From: Rhodocytophaga aerolata | GTDB lineage: Bacteria; Bacteroidota; Bacteroidia; Cytophagales; 172606-1 | DNA: 64,000 nt | Assembly (NCBI RefSeq): GCF_030503435.1 | Contig: NZ_JAUKPO010000029.1 | Location: forward strand, 1-64,000 | Direction of reading: 5' to 3' | Shown: positions 55,035 through 64,000 of the stretch, piece by piece | How positions within the stretch are numbered: the stretch's first letter is position 1 | How the letters are laid out: each line of letters starts with the position of its first letter | Position numbers and translations under genes: made by a program | Notes under the pieces: generated by a model | Database searches by the model: none | What the model saw: only the letters and a program-made list of their open reading frames with translations | Told to the model about the DNA's origin: nothing

Positions 55035-58000
55035 CTATTTATTGTGAAGAATGAGTAATTTCTTATACCAGGAGCTTTTGTTCCGGCTGGAAAGGTGTAC
55101 CACATAGCTGCCTTCAGCATAGGATGCAACGTCTATCAGAACTTCCTTCTGTCCTTTGGCCAATACGCCTTGCGCTATTTTTCTACCAACAACATCGTAG
55201 ATAGTCCATGTATATTCCTGGGTAACAGGTTGGTTAAATGAAATAGATGTTTTCTGCGTTGCCGGATTTGGATAGAGGGTAAATGTATTGGTTTCAGCCA
55301 TTGCAGGTTCCATACCAGTAATAATGGTAGGAATAACAGATGGCTGTTTAAATATAGCCTGGTAAATTTCTTTGGTCCGATCATTCTGAATAAATACTAC
55401 TACTGCCAACTGAGAGGCATCTTTAATATTTACCGGCTGCCACGAAACTTCCATGGAATGCGTGTCGCCTGGTTGCCATGTTCTGGTAAACTTAGTTCCG
55501 GCAGCATTAGGAAGCATTTTTCTTAAAACATTATGAAAGACAGGGGCGCCATCATATAAATTCGTTAATTGCTTTTCAACCACAGCTACGTGTACAGTAA
55601 GCGTATCGGAAACATTAAGTAAAGCAGTCAGGTCAGTTTTAATAGTTAAGTACTGGTCTGCAGTAACTGGAAACGCTACATCAATTTTGAAAGCTGTTTC
55701 AGTGAGTTTTCTTCTGGAAAGTATGGGTAAACCCCAGCCGGAAAACTTTTGATTTACAGTATACCCATCAATGGCAGTTCTAGGACTTTGCGGAATACCA
55801 TAAAATAAGGCTCTGGCACTTGGATCAGCCGGATTTACTTCATTTAACGGATCGGCACCAGGAAAATTGGTATGGTATTGAATACTTACCACTTCATCTG
55901 TATCAACTGACAACCGGTTAATAAATGCATTTTCTTCAAGAGCTTCCGTGCTGGATGAATTCGTGAAATGTTCCAGAAGCACCGTACGGTCCCTTTCACC
56001 AATGTATACATCGTCAAAGGCAAAGCCATCCAGAATCTGATTTGGCGGGTTATCGTTGTTACTGCCAAAGGCAATCCGGAAACGTACAGAGGTGTATCCT
56101 TTTAAGTTATCTAGAGCAAATTTGGCGCTTTGCCACTGGTCGTCCATACCAGACCATCCATTCTGCCCGATCACCTGGTTGCCAGGGTTACCAATAATGG
56201 CCGATTGATTATACCAATTGATGCCTTCACCAATAGTTCCTACATTGAACCAGGTTAATCCACCATCTACAGATGACTGAAGTACAGCTCCGTCAAAACC
56301 TTGCTGAGTATGATTCCAAATATTTAAGGAGATCATAGGCTTTGTTAACTTGCTGAAATCGAAACAAGGCGAGTAGACATATGATTTCTCATTGATATTG
56401 TACGAGGTAGCTAAGCCAGTGATCCAGGCATTTGTACCTGATGCTGCATAGGCGATGGTACTGCCGGCTGGTTTGCCATGTTCCCAACTGGATTGAATAC
56501 CATCCTGAATCCATCCACCATTTGTTGTTTCAAAATTTTCAAAATAGGGGTACGTGTTGACTGAAGGTAAAACGTAGATTTCTTTTGCTATTGAATTGGT
56601 GCAACCCAGGTTTGTTTTTACAGTAAGGGTAACTATGTATCTTCCCGGGCTAGCGTAAGGATGTGCTACTTGCTCTGTACTACTGAATACCTTATTGCTT
56701 GTACCATCACCAAAATTCCAATCCCATTCGGTAATAGTGCTGAACGATACAGTAGACTGATGAGTAAATTGCACGGATTCACCAAGACAGATGCCGGACC
56801 ATGAAAAATCTGGTTTCGGAATACTACCGATTGTTACAGCCATTGTTTTGGTATTTTCGCATCCGTACGCAGATACTACTTTTAAAGTCACCGAATATGT
56901 TCCGGGCCCCGTGAAAAGGTGGAAGGGATTCTGCTCATTGGAGGTATTCAAACTCCCGGAAACTGGGTCACCAAAATTCCACTCCCAGGCAGTAATAGCT
57001 CCCGATCCGGTAGTAGGAGTCAAATCTGAAAAAGATACTTCATCGTTATCGCAAACTTTTTCAAAACGGAAGTTGGCAACAGGCATCGGATAGATGGTTA
57101 CTTGCTGTTGTTGAGTGCTAGTGCAGCCATTTGAATTCGTATATGTGTACGTTATGGTATGAATACCAGGGCCTGCAAGAGAAGGAATAAAACTGTTGCC
57201 GCTAATACCTGTGCCGCTGAAATTACCACCCGATGGAAAACCTACCAGCTTAGCAGATGGAGCTTCTACACAATACAAACTTTCCAGGCCGCTAAATGTA
57301 ACCAAGGGTAGATCATATACGATTACCTGCTTAGAAGTTGAGTCCGTACAACCATTTTCATTAGTAAATACATAGGTAATCCGATGTGTTCCAGTGCCTG
57401 CTGCCCTTGGATTAAAAAGATAACTTCCTTCAACTGCACCTGGATACACGCCCGGACCTTTGAAAACACCAAGCACACCACCTGGGCCATCATTATCTGC
57501 CGGGAATCCATTCAACTCCGCATGCGCTCCATCGACACAATAGGAAGCATTCAGTCCACTAAAGGTAACATCTGGGACCTTATACAAGATGATTGTTTTC
57601 TCAATAAAATTTGTTCCCCCGCTAACAGGATCTTTATAGGTATATCTTATGGTGTTAGCGCCAATAAATGCATTTGATGGACGGAATACAGTGGTGCCAC
57701 CAATTACACCCGGTCCTGAGAATGTTCCTCCGGCAGGAGTACCTGTCATCAGATAGTCAGGATCTTTTGAACAAAACTGATCTGGCATGGTTCCAATGCC
57801 AACTTCAGGCAGCGGAAGCACCGTAACGGTTTGGTCCTGAAAATTTACACAGCCATTTTCATCATTGTAGGTATACCTGATAACATGCGTGCCCGGGCCT
57901 GCAGCTCCAGCATTGAATACATTAGCAGATAACCCTTTTCCGGTGAAAAAGCCTCCTGCAGGTGAGCCTGTTAAGACAATGGATGGCGCATCCTGGGGAT

Positions 58001-61000
58001 ATTGTGCAGTACCTCCGGGTCCGGTAGAATTGAAACCGGTAAAACTTACTGAAGGTAATGGATGTACGACTACAGAACGTTCGAAATAATTTGTACATGC
58101 ATTAGCATCTGTATAAGTATACCGGATGATATGAGTTCCAACACCTGCCAAAGAAGGTATGAAAAAATTCTTTCCGGCAATACTGTTATCTATGCCCTTT
58201 CCGGAAAAAACACCGCCAGCAGGGAATCCGGTCAATTCACTTGAAGCAGCGTCTATACAATAGGCTGTACCTAATCCAGTAAAAATCACAGTTGGTAAGG
58301 CATTAATCTGAACCCTCACCTGATCGGCTACTTCTGAACAAGGACCAGCTCCATCTGGGTCTACTGTTGTCAAGGTGAGTACCACCGTTTTGCCTATTTC
58401 GCTTGGAGCTGGTGTATAGGTTGCACTTGGCAAATGGATATCATTAAAAATACCTAAGCCTCCACTCCAAGTTACAGTAACTGGATTTCCTTCTAAAGAA
58501 GAAGTACCTGTTAACACTATTGGTTCCCCTTCACAAACAACCATATCTGCACCGGCATTTACAGTAACCACCGGATTAACCTGAAAATTAATCGGATTAC
58601 TAGTTGCCTGGCAGGAAGCAGCTGTGGTTACTAGCACCCGAATACTTTGGCCATTGACGAGAGAAGAAGTTGTATACTTGTTAGAAGGTGAATTTTGCAC
58701 GGGTGCACCATCTACAAAAAACTCATACCTTACAGCAGTAGACGAATTTGCCGTAAACGTCACGGTCTCTCCCTGACAGATGATGTTATCTGCATCTGAA
58801 CTAGTGAGTACGACGGTAGGAAGGGGATTGACCGTAGTGGTGATGCCAGAGCTAAGGGTGCTACAGCCACTGGCTGTGGTAGCTCTGACCGTAACGGTTT
58901 GGCCGTTGGTTAAGCCAGAGGTCAGATACGTTGGAAAAGCTCCTTCCTGTACCAGTGTGCCGTTTATATAGAATTTATAGTTGCTGGCACTAGCCGAGTT
59001 AGCTGTAAAAGTTACCGTTTCTTCCTGACAAATGATGTTATCCGCATCCGAGCTTGTCAGGGTGATTACTGGTAACGGATTGACGGTAGTCGTGATGCCA
59101 GAGCTAAGAATGAAGCACCCACTTGCTGTAGTGGCTCTGACCTTAACAGTTTGGCCATTGGTTAAAGCAGAGCTGATGTATAAGTTGGTGGCAGAGTTTT
59201 GCACCGATACCCCATCCACAAAAAACTCATAGGTGGTGGCAGTGGCTGAATTAGCTTTGAAGGTTACCGTTTCTCCCTGACAGATAATGTTATCCGCATC
59301 CGAACTGGTTAAAGTTACTGATGGCAAGTCGTTAACAGCAGTGGTAATGCCAGCACTCAGGATAGAACAAGCATTAGCTGTAGAAACCCGCACAGTCACT
59401 GTTTGGCCATTGGTTAAAGCAGAGCTGATGTATAAGTTGGTGGCAGAGTTTTGCACCGATAATCCATCCACAAAAAACTCATAGGTGGTTGCAGTAGCTG
59501 AATTAGCTTTGAAGGTTACAGTCTCTCCCTGACAAATAATGTTGTCTACATCCGAACTAGTGAGTACGACGGTAGGAAGGGGATTGACCGTAGTGGTGAT
59601 GCCAGAGCTAAGGGTGCTACAGCCACTGGCTGTGGTAGCTCTGACCGTAACGGTTTGGCCGTTGGTTAAGCCAGAGGTCAGATACGTAGGAAAAGCTCCG
59701 TCCTGCACCAGAGTGCCGTTTACATAGAATTTATAGTTGCTTACTGGTATCGAAGAACTGGCTGTAAAGGTCACGGTTTCGCCCTGACAAATGATGTTAT
59801 CCGCATCCGAACTGGTGAGAGTAAGCACCGGGACCGCATTGACGGTAGTGGTGATGCCAGAGCTAAGGGTGCTACAGCCACTAGCGGTGGTAGCTCTGAC
59901 CGTGACGGTTTGGCCGTTGGTTAAGCCGGTAGTGGTAAAGGTATTCGCCGTTCCACTTTGCACCACACTGCCATTGATGAGAAAATCAAAGCTGGCGGCT
60001 ACTGTTGAACTGGCTGTAAAAGTTACGGTTTCGCCCTGGCAAATGGCATTGTCGGCATCCGAACTAACCAAGGTAACAACGGGCATAGAATTCACCGTAA
60101 TGGTAATACCCGAGCTAAGTGCGGCACAACTGTTGGTAGTGGTAGCTCTGACCATAACGGTTTGGCCGTTGGTTAAGCCGGTAGTGGTAAAGGTGTTCGC
60201 CGCCCCACTTTGCACCACACTGCCATTGATGAGAAAATCAAAGCTGGCGGCTACTGTTGAACTGGCTGTAAAAGTTACGGTTTCGCCCTGACAAATAATG
60301 TTATCAGCATCCGAACTGGTGAGAGTAAGCACCGGGACCGCATTGACGGTAGTGGTAATACCTGTACTAAGCACAGAACAATCATTAGCTGTAGAAACCC
60401 GCACAGTTACTGTTTGGCCATTGGTTAAACTAGAGCTGATGTATAAGTTGGTGGCAGAGTTTTGCACCGATAATCCATCCACAAAAAACTCATAGGTGGT
60501 TGCAGTAGCTGAATTAGCTTTGAAGGTTACAGTCTCTCCCTGACAAATAATGTTGTCTACATCCGAACTAGTGAGTACGACGGTAGGAAGGGGATTGACC
60601 GTAGTGGTGATGCCAGAGCTAAGGGTGCTACAGCCACTGGCTGTGGTAGCTCTGACCGTAACGGTTTGGCCGTTGGTTAAGCCAGAGGTCAGATACGTTG
60701 GAAAAGCTCCTTCCTGTACCAGTGTGCCGTTGACATAGAATTTATAATTGCTAGCGCTAGCTGAGTTAGCTGTAAATGTTACGGTTTCGCCCTGACAAAT
60801 AGCATTGTCGGCATCTGAACTAACCAAGCTAACAACGGGCATAGGATTCACCGTAATGGTAATACCAGAGCTAAGTGCAGCACAACTGTTGGTAGTGGTA
60901 GCTCTGACCGTAACAGTTTGGCCGTTGGTTAAGCCGGTAGTGGTAAAGGTGTTCGCCGCCCCACTTTGCACCACACTGCCATTGATGAGAAAATCAAAGC

Positions 61001-64000
61001 TGGCGGCTACTGTTGAACTGGCTGTAAAAGTTACGGTTTCGCCCTGACAAATGATGTTGTCGGCATCCGAGCTTGTCAGAGTAAGCACCGGGACCGCATT
61101 GACAGCAGTCGTGATGCCTGAGCTTACGATAGTACATCCATAGGCAGTAGTCGCCTTCACCGTTAGTACCTGGCCGTTGGTAAGCGATGAGGTAGTATAA
61201 AGGTTAGTGGCAGAGTTTTGCACCGATACCCCATTGACGAAGAATTCATAATTGACAGCGGTGGCTGAGTTGGCGGTAAATGTTACCATTTCTCCCTGGC
61301 AAATCTTATTGTCACTAGCTGAGCTGGTAAGACTAATAGCTATTTCATCAATTGCTGTATTTATAGAATTACTGGTAGCTGTACATCCGCTGATTGTTCT
61401 CGCAACAACCCAAATATTTTCCCCATTCGTTAAGGCTGAAGTTGTATAAGTCTTAGCTGTCCCGGCTTGAACAGTAACACCATCCAGGAAAAACTCAAAA
61501 TAGGTAGCAGTGGAGGGTGCTGTTGCCGTAAATACTACAGCTTGGTTCAAACATATTTTATTATCACTATCACTGCTAGCTAAAGAAACCGTCAATGATT
61601 CAATAGTGGTTTTGATTGTTTGGCTATTTAGAGAACAAGCACTAGTGTTTGCTTTTACATATACCAGCTGCCCATCAGTTAACGAGCTCGTTGTAAAAGT
61701 ATTAGAGGTACCAGATTGTACAGATAATCCATTGACAAAAAACTCAAAACTGGTGGCAGCTGAAGAAACAGCTGTAAATGTAACTGCTTCTCCCGGGCAA
61801 ATAGTGTTATCCGCATCGGAACTTGTCAAAGTCAGGGTAAAGTCTATAACTGTGGTTGTAATGCCTGTACTGGTGGAAGAACATCCGTCAGCTGAAGTTA
61901 CCAGAACTTTTAAAGTTTGCCCATCCGAAAGAGTAGAAGTAGTGTAAACATTGCTAGGTGAGTTTTGTACAGACACGCCGTCTACAAAAAATATATAGTT
62001 TGTTCCTGTTGGAGAATAAGCTGAAAAAGTTACTGTCTCACCTGGGCAAATGGTGTTGTCTAGATCACTGCTGGATAAAACAATTAACGGTAAGTTTTTT
62101 ACTACTGTACTTATGGCACTGCTCATGGTTGAGCAACCCTGTGCTGTAGTTACCAGCACAGCGATAGATTGTCCGGAAGTTAAGGAATTGGTAATAAACT
62201 GATGAGAGGTGCCATTCTGCTTAGAGATACCATCCACAAAAAACTCATAATTAACCGCTGTGGCCGAATTAGCTGTAAAGGTCACCTGTTCTCCCTGACA
62301 AATGGTGTTATCCGCATCTGAGCTTGACAGGCTGACAGCAGGCAGCGGATTGACCGTTGTAGTAATGCCTGAGCTGGTCGCTGAACAGCCGGTAGCCGTC
62401 GTAGCTTTCACTGTTACGGTTTGGCCGTTAGTCAGCAATGAAGTGGTATACAGGTTAGTGGCAGAGTTTTGTACCGATAGTCCATTGACAAAAAACTCAT
62501 AGGTGGTAGCCGTTGGGGCATTAGCTGTAAAGGTGATGCTTTCTCCCTGACAGATCTTGTTATCACTATCTGTGCTGCTTAATGTGGCAGTAAGTATGTT
62601 TACAAATGTTGTCACCCCTGAGCTGGTGGCTGAGCAGCCGGTGGTTGTAGTGGCTTTCACCGTTACGGTCTGGCCGTTGGTCAGCAATGAAGTGGTGAAA
62701 GTATTAGCCGGGCCATTCTGCTGAGAAAGACCATTAACGAAGAACTCATAACTGCTGACTGTAGCTACACTGGCACTGGCTGTAAAGGTTACCGCTTCTC
62801 CCGGACAAATAGTGTTATCGGCATCTAGGCTAGTAAGTATGATTACCGGAATAGGAGATACGGTAAAAGGGATCAAATTGCTGGTTGAAGAACAGCCATT
62901 ATTATCCTTCACTGTAACGGAAATAACCTGTCCGGAAGTTAAGGAATTGGTAATAAACTGATGAGAGGTGCCATTCTGCTTAGAGATACCATCCACAAAA
63001 AACTCATAATTAACCGCTGTGGCCGAATTAGCTGTAAAGGTCACCTGTTCTCCCTGACAAATGGTGTTATCCGCATCTGAGCTTGACAGGCTGACAGCAG
63101 GCAGCGGATTGACCGTTGTAGTAATGCCTGAGCTGGTCGCTGAACAGCCGGTAGCCGTCGTAGCTTTCACTGTTACGGTTTGGCCGTTAGTCAGCAATGA
63201 AGTGGTATACAGGTTAGTGGCAGAGTTTTGTACCGATAGTCCATTGACAAAAAACTCATAGGTGGTAGCCGTTGGGGCATTAGCTGTAAAGGTGATGCTT
63301 TCTCCCTGACAGATCTTGTTATCACTATCTGTGCTGCTTAATGTGGCAGTAAGTATGTTTACAAATGTTGTCACCCCTGAGCTGGTGGCTGAGCAGCCGG
63401 TGGTTGTAGTGGCTTTCACCGTTACGGTCTGGCCGTTGGTCAGCAATGAAGTGGTGAAAGTATTAGCCGGGCCATTCTGCTGAGAAAGACCATTAACGAA
63501 GAACTCATAATTGCTGACTGTGGCTATGCTGGCACTGGCTGTAAAGGTTACCGGTTCTCCTGCACAGATATTATTGTTGGGATCTGAACTGCTTACAGTA
63601 ACAAGTAACGGATTGACATCTATTAAAAGGCTATTGCTTTGTTTTTTGCAGTTTTCCGCCGAAGTTACCTCTACATTAACCGTCTGATTGTTTGTTAGAA
63701 TAGACGTTGTAAACTGATGTGAAGGCCCATTCTGCTTAGAAAGGCCATCCACAAAGAACTCATAATTGACTGCTGTGGCAGAATTAGCTGTAAAAGTTAC
63801 TGATTCACCAGGACATATTGAATTACCTCCATTTGAACTGGATAAAGAAACTGATGGAGCTGTATTGATAGTCACTGAAGCAGTGTTAGCAAGTTCAATA
63901 CTACACCCTGTTACCGGATTTGTTGCTTTAACGATTAGGGTATATGCACCCGGAGAAAGTACGCCGGTAGATAAAGTAATGGTATTTCCTGTGCCTCCTA
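55035..64000 (-). CDS. Giant secreted Ig-like/PKD repeat protein with T9SS sorting tail (partial)
   Basis: The gene runs off the right edge. The frame is open to 64000, and upstream of the nominal GTG at 63875 it reads GGTGNTITLSTGVLSPG, so no true start is in the window; at least 2985 residues are present. From the N-terminal side: 21 Ig-like repeats of about 84 aa (core ICQGETVTFTA with NGQTVTVRATT), down to about 58570. Next come repeats of the type GTHIIRYTYTDANGC to about 57080, and two PKD domains (EWNFGD, DWNFGDG). A MAM/jelly-roll-like part follows (56550-55990), then an Omp28-like region and a type A sorting domain (LYPNPATQKTSISF). Exported by T9SS and probably cell-surface attached; likely an adhesin. 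Confidence 0.9.
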   Translation of the reverse strand, partial: GGTGNTITLSTGVLSPGAYTLIVKATNPVTGCSIELANTASVTINTAPSVSLSSSNGGNSICPGESVTFTANSATAVNYEFFVDGLSKQNGPSHQFTTSILTNNQTVNVEVTSAENCKKQSNSLLIDVNPLLVTVSSSDPNNNICAGEPVTFTASASIATVSNYEFFVNGLSQQNGPANTFTTSLLTNGQTVTVKATTTTGCSATSSGVTTFVNILTATLSSTDSDNKICQGESITFTANAPTATTYEFFVNGLSVQNSATNLYTTSLLTNGQTVTVKATTATGCSATSSGITTTVNPLPAVSLSSSDADNTICQGEQVTFTANSATAVNYEFFVDGISKQNGTSHQFITNSLTSGQVISVTVKDNNGCSSTSNLIPFTVSPIPVIILTSLDADNTICPGEAVTFTASASVATVSSYEFFVNGLSQQNGPANTFTTSLLTNGQTVTVKATTTTGCSATSSGVTTFVNILTATLSSTDSDNKICQGESITFTANAPTATTYEFFVNGLSVQNSATNLYTTSLLTNGQTVTVKATTATGCSATSSGITTTVNPLPAVSLSSSDADNTICQGEQVTFTANSATAVNYEFFVDGISKQNGTSHQFITNSLTSGQSIAVLVTTAQGCSTMSSAISTVVKNLPLIVLSSSDLDNTICPGETVTFSAYSPTGTNYIFFVDGVSVQNSPSNVYTTSTLSDGQTLKVLVTSADGCSSTSTGITTTVIDFTLTLTSSDADNTICPGEAVTFTAVSSAATSFEFFVNGLSVQSGTSNTFTTSSLTDGQLVYVKANTSACSLNSQTIKTTIESLTVSLASSDSDNKICLNQAVVFTATAPSTATYFEFFLDGVTVQAGTAKTYTTSALTNGENIWVVARTISGCTATSNSINTAIDEIAISLTSSASDNKICQGEMVTFTANSATAVNYEFFVNGVSVQNSATNLYTTSSLTNGQVLTVKATTAYGCTIVSSGITTAVNAVPVLTLTSSDADNIICQGETVTFTASSTVAASFDFLINGSVVQSGAANTFTTTGLTNGQTVTVRATTTNSCAALSSGITITVNPMPVVSLVSSDADNAICQGETVTFTANSASASNYKFYVNGTLVQEGAFPTYLTSGLTNGQTVTVRATTASGCSTLSSGITTTVNPLPTVVLTSSDVDNIICQGETVTFKANSATATTYEFFVDGLSVQNSATNLYISSSLTNGQTVTVRVSTANDCSVLSTGITTTVNAVPVLTLTSSDADNIICQGETVTFTASSTVAASFDFLINGSVVQSGAANTFTTTGLTNGQTVMVRATTTNSCAALSSGITITVNSMPVVTLVSSDADNAICQGETVTFTASSTVAASFDFLINGSVVQSGTANTFTTTGLTNGQTVTVRATTASGCSTLSSGITTTVNAVPVLTLTSSDADNIICQGETVTFTASSSIPVSNYKFYVNGTLVQDGAFPTYLTSGLTNGQTVTVRATTASGCSTLSSGITTTVNPLPTVVLTSSDVDNIICQGETVTFKANSATATTYEFFVDGLSVQNSATNLYISSALTNGQTVTVRVSTANACSILSAGITTAVNDLPSVTLTSSDADNIICQGETVTFKANSATATTYEFFVDGVSVQNSATNLYISSALTNGQTVKVRATTASGCFILSSGITTTVNPLPVITLTSSDADNIICQEETVTFTANSASASNYKFYINGTLVQEGAFPTYLTSGLTNGQTVTVRATTASGCSTLSSGITTTVNPLPTVVLTSSDADNIICQGETVTFTANSSTAVRYEFFVDGAPVQNSPSNKYTTSSLVNGQSIRVLVTTAASCQATSNPINFQVNPVVTVNAGADMVVCEGEPIVLTGTSSLEGNPVTVTWSGGLGIFNDIHLPSATYTPAPSEIGKTVVLTLTTVDPDGAGPCSEVADQVRVQINALPTVIFTGLGTAYCIDAASSELTGFPAGGVFSGKGIDNSIAGKNFFIPSLAGVGTHIIRYTYTDANACTNYFERSVVVHPLPSVSFTGFNSTGPGGTAQYPQDAPSIVLTGSPAGGFFTGKGLSANVFNAGAAGPGTHVIRYTYNDENGCVNFQDQTVTVLPLPEVGIGTMPDQFCSKDPDYLMTGTPAGGTFSGPGVIGGTTVFRPSNAFIGANTIRYTYKDPVSGGTNFIEKTIILYKVPDVTFSGLNASYCVDGAHAELNGFPADNDGPGGVLGVFKGPGVYPGAVEGSYLFNPRAAGTGTHRITYVFTNENGCTDSTSKQVIVYDLPLVTFSGLESLYCVEAPSAKLVGFPSGGNFSGTGISGNSFIPSLAGPGIHTITYTYTNSNGCTSTQQQQVTIYPMPVANFRFEKVCDNDEVSFSDLTPTTGSGAITAWEWNFGDPVSGSLNTSNEQNPFHLFTGPGTYSVTLKVVSAYGCENTKTMAVTIGSIPKPDFSWSGICLGESVQFTHQSTVSFSTITEWDWNFGDGTSNKVFSSTEQVAHPYASPGRYIVTLTVKTNLGCTNSIAKEIYVLPSVNTYPYFENFETTNGGWIQDGIQSSWEHGKPAGSTIAYAASGTNAWITGLATSYNINEKSYVYSPCFDFSKLTKPMISLNIWNHTQQGFDGAVLQSSVDGGLTWFNVGTIGEGINWYNQSAIIGNPGNQVIGQNGWSGMDDQWQSAKFALDNLKGYTSVRFRIAFGSNNDNPPNQILDGFAFDDVYIGERDRTVLLEHFTNSSSTEALEENAFINRLSVDTDEVVSIQYHTNFPGADPLNEVNPADPSARALFYGIPQSPRTAIDGYTVNQKFSGWGLPILSRRKLTETAFKIDVAFPVTADQYLTIKTDLTALLNVSDTLTVHVAVVEKQLTNLYDGAPVFHNVLRKMLPNAAGTKFTRTWQPGDTHSMEVSWQPVNIKDASQLAVVVFIQNDRTKEIYQAIFKQPSVIPTIITGMEPAMAETNTFTLYPNPATQKTSISFNQPVTQEYTWTIYDVVGRKIAQGVLAKGQKEVLIDVASYAEGSYVVHLSSRNKSSWYKKLLILHNK
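62170..62751 (-). repeat. 582-bp identical repeat inside the Ig-like array, copy A
   Basis: Identical to 62929-63510 at an offset of 759 bp, which equals three Ig-like repeat units (253 codons). Part of a recent three-unit duplication. Confidence 0.85.
62929..63510 (-). repeat. 582-bp identical repeat inside the Ig-like array, copy B
   Basis: Second copy of the 582-bp segment at 62170-62751; identity ends where the two copies differ by single bases (62752 versus 63511). Confidence 0.85.

Noticed and set aside
59791-60291. Long open frames on the plus strand across the Ig-like repeat region (for example 166 codons)
   Set aside because: They are antisense shadows of the repeat array: the same frame reopens in each unit because the sequence repeats, with valine-rich, gene-unlike composition.

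Overview
The window looks like a chromosomal segment of a Bacteroidota member, most likely order Cytophagales. The reasons are a SusC/SusD pair, DUF4249 lipoproteins next to a TonB receptor, a giant secreted repeat protein with a type IX secretion (T9SS) sorting tail, STN-type TonB receptor architecture, and a moderate-to-low GC content. No species can be named from the sequence alone. All family names below come from reading motifs by eye; no database search was run.

Positions 1-28434 hold one long, tightly packed minus-strand defence array. In transcription order it contains an SbcD/YhaO-like nuclease, an SbcC/YhaN-like ATPase, a fused HARE-HTH/N6-methyltransferase/specificity/histidine-kinase protein, a broken receiver-domain gene, type I hsdM (frameshifted) and hsdS, a membrane protein, an unknown 529-aa protein, a phospholipase-D-fold protein, hsdR, and a two-gene module (1113 aa + 2076 aa DUF1998 helicase) resembling Druantia type III (DruH/DruE). 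Many junctions overlap by 4 bp or are separated by a few bases. Facing it at 28588 is a sigma-54 activator with a CARF/RtcR-like sensor domain. In the 153-bp space between them there is a -24/-12 promoter (28473-28488) pointing at the array, preceded by repeated ATATAGT half-sites. My main inference is that the whole array is a ligand-induced, sigma-54-controlled composite defence regulon.

Positions 30082-33227 are a gene-poor accessory margin. It has a small ORF, an orphan IS630-type helix-turn-helix ORF, an ORF6N-type phage antirepressor, and a tRNA-Arg(ACG) on the minus strand whose 3' end faces the array. This is a plausible integration boundary, although no integrase or second att copy was seen.

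Positions 33491-40493 carry a zinc alcohol dehydrogenase, a two-domain protein with possible Rof-like and SpoIIAA/STAS-like ends, two paralogous GAF-containing membrane sensors with no kinase domain and nearly the same coiled coil, and a membrane-anchored thioredoxin-fold protein. Positions 41281-49614 are an outer-membrane operon: a secreted protein, an STN-TonB receptor, two DUF4249 lipoproteins sharing a 571-bp identical core, and a large MG2-like protein. Positions 49834-54516 are a SusD/SusC pair. From 55035 to the right edge runs a partial giant secreted protein with 21 recognisable Ig-like repeats, PKD domains, an Omp28-like region and a T9SS tail.

Three apparent frameshifts fall within about 1.1 kb (20476-21611), in hsdM and the receiver gene, while the flanking very large ORFs are intact. 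They are either local decay, phase-variable tracts or local sequence errors, and this decides how the methylation arm of the array should be interpreted.
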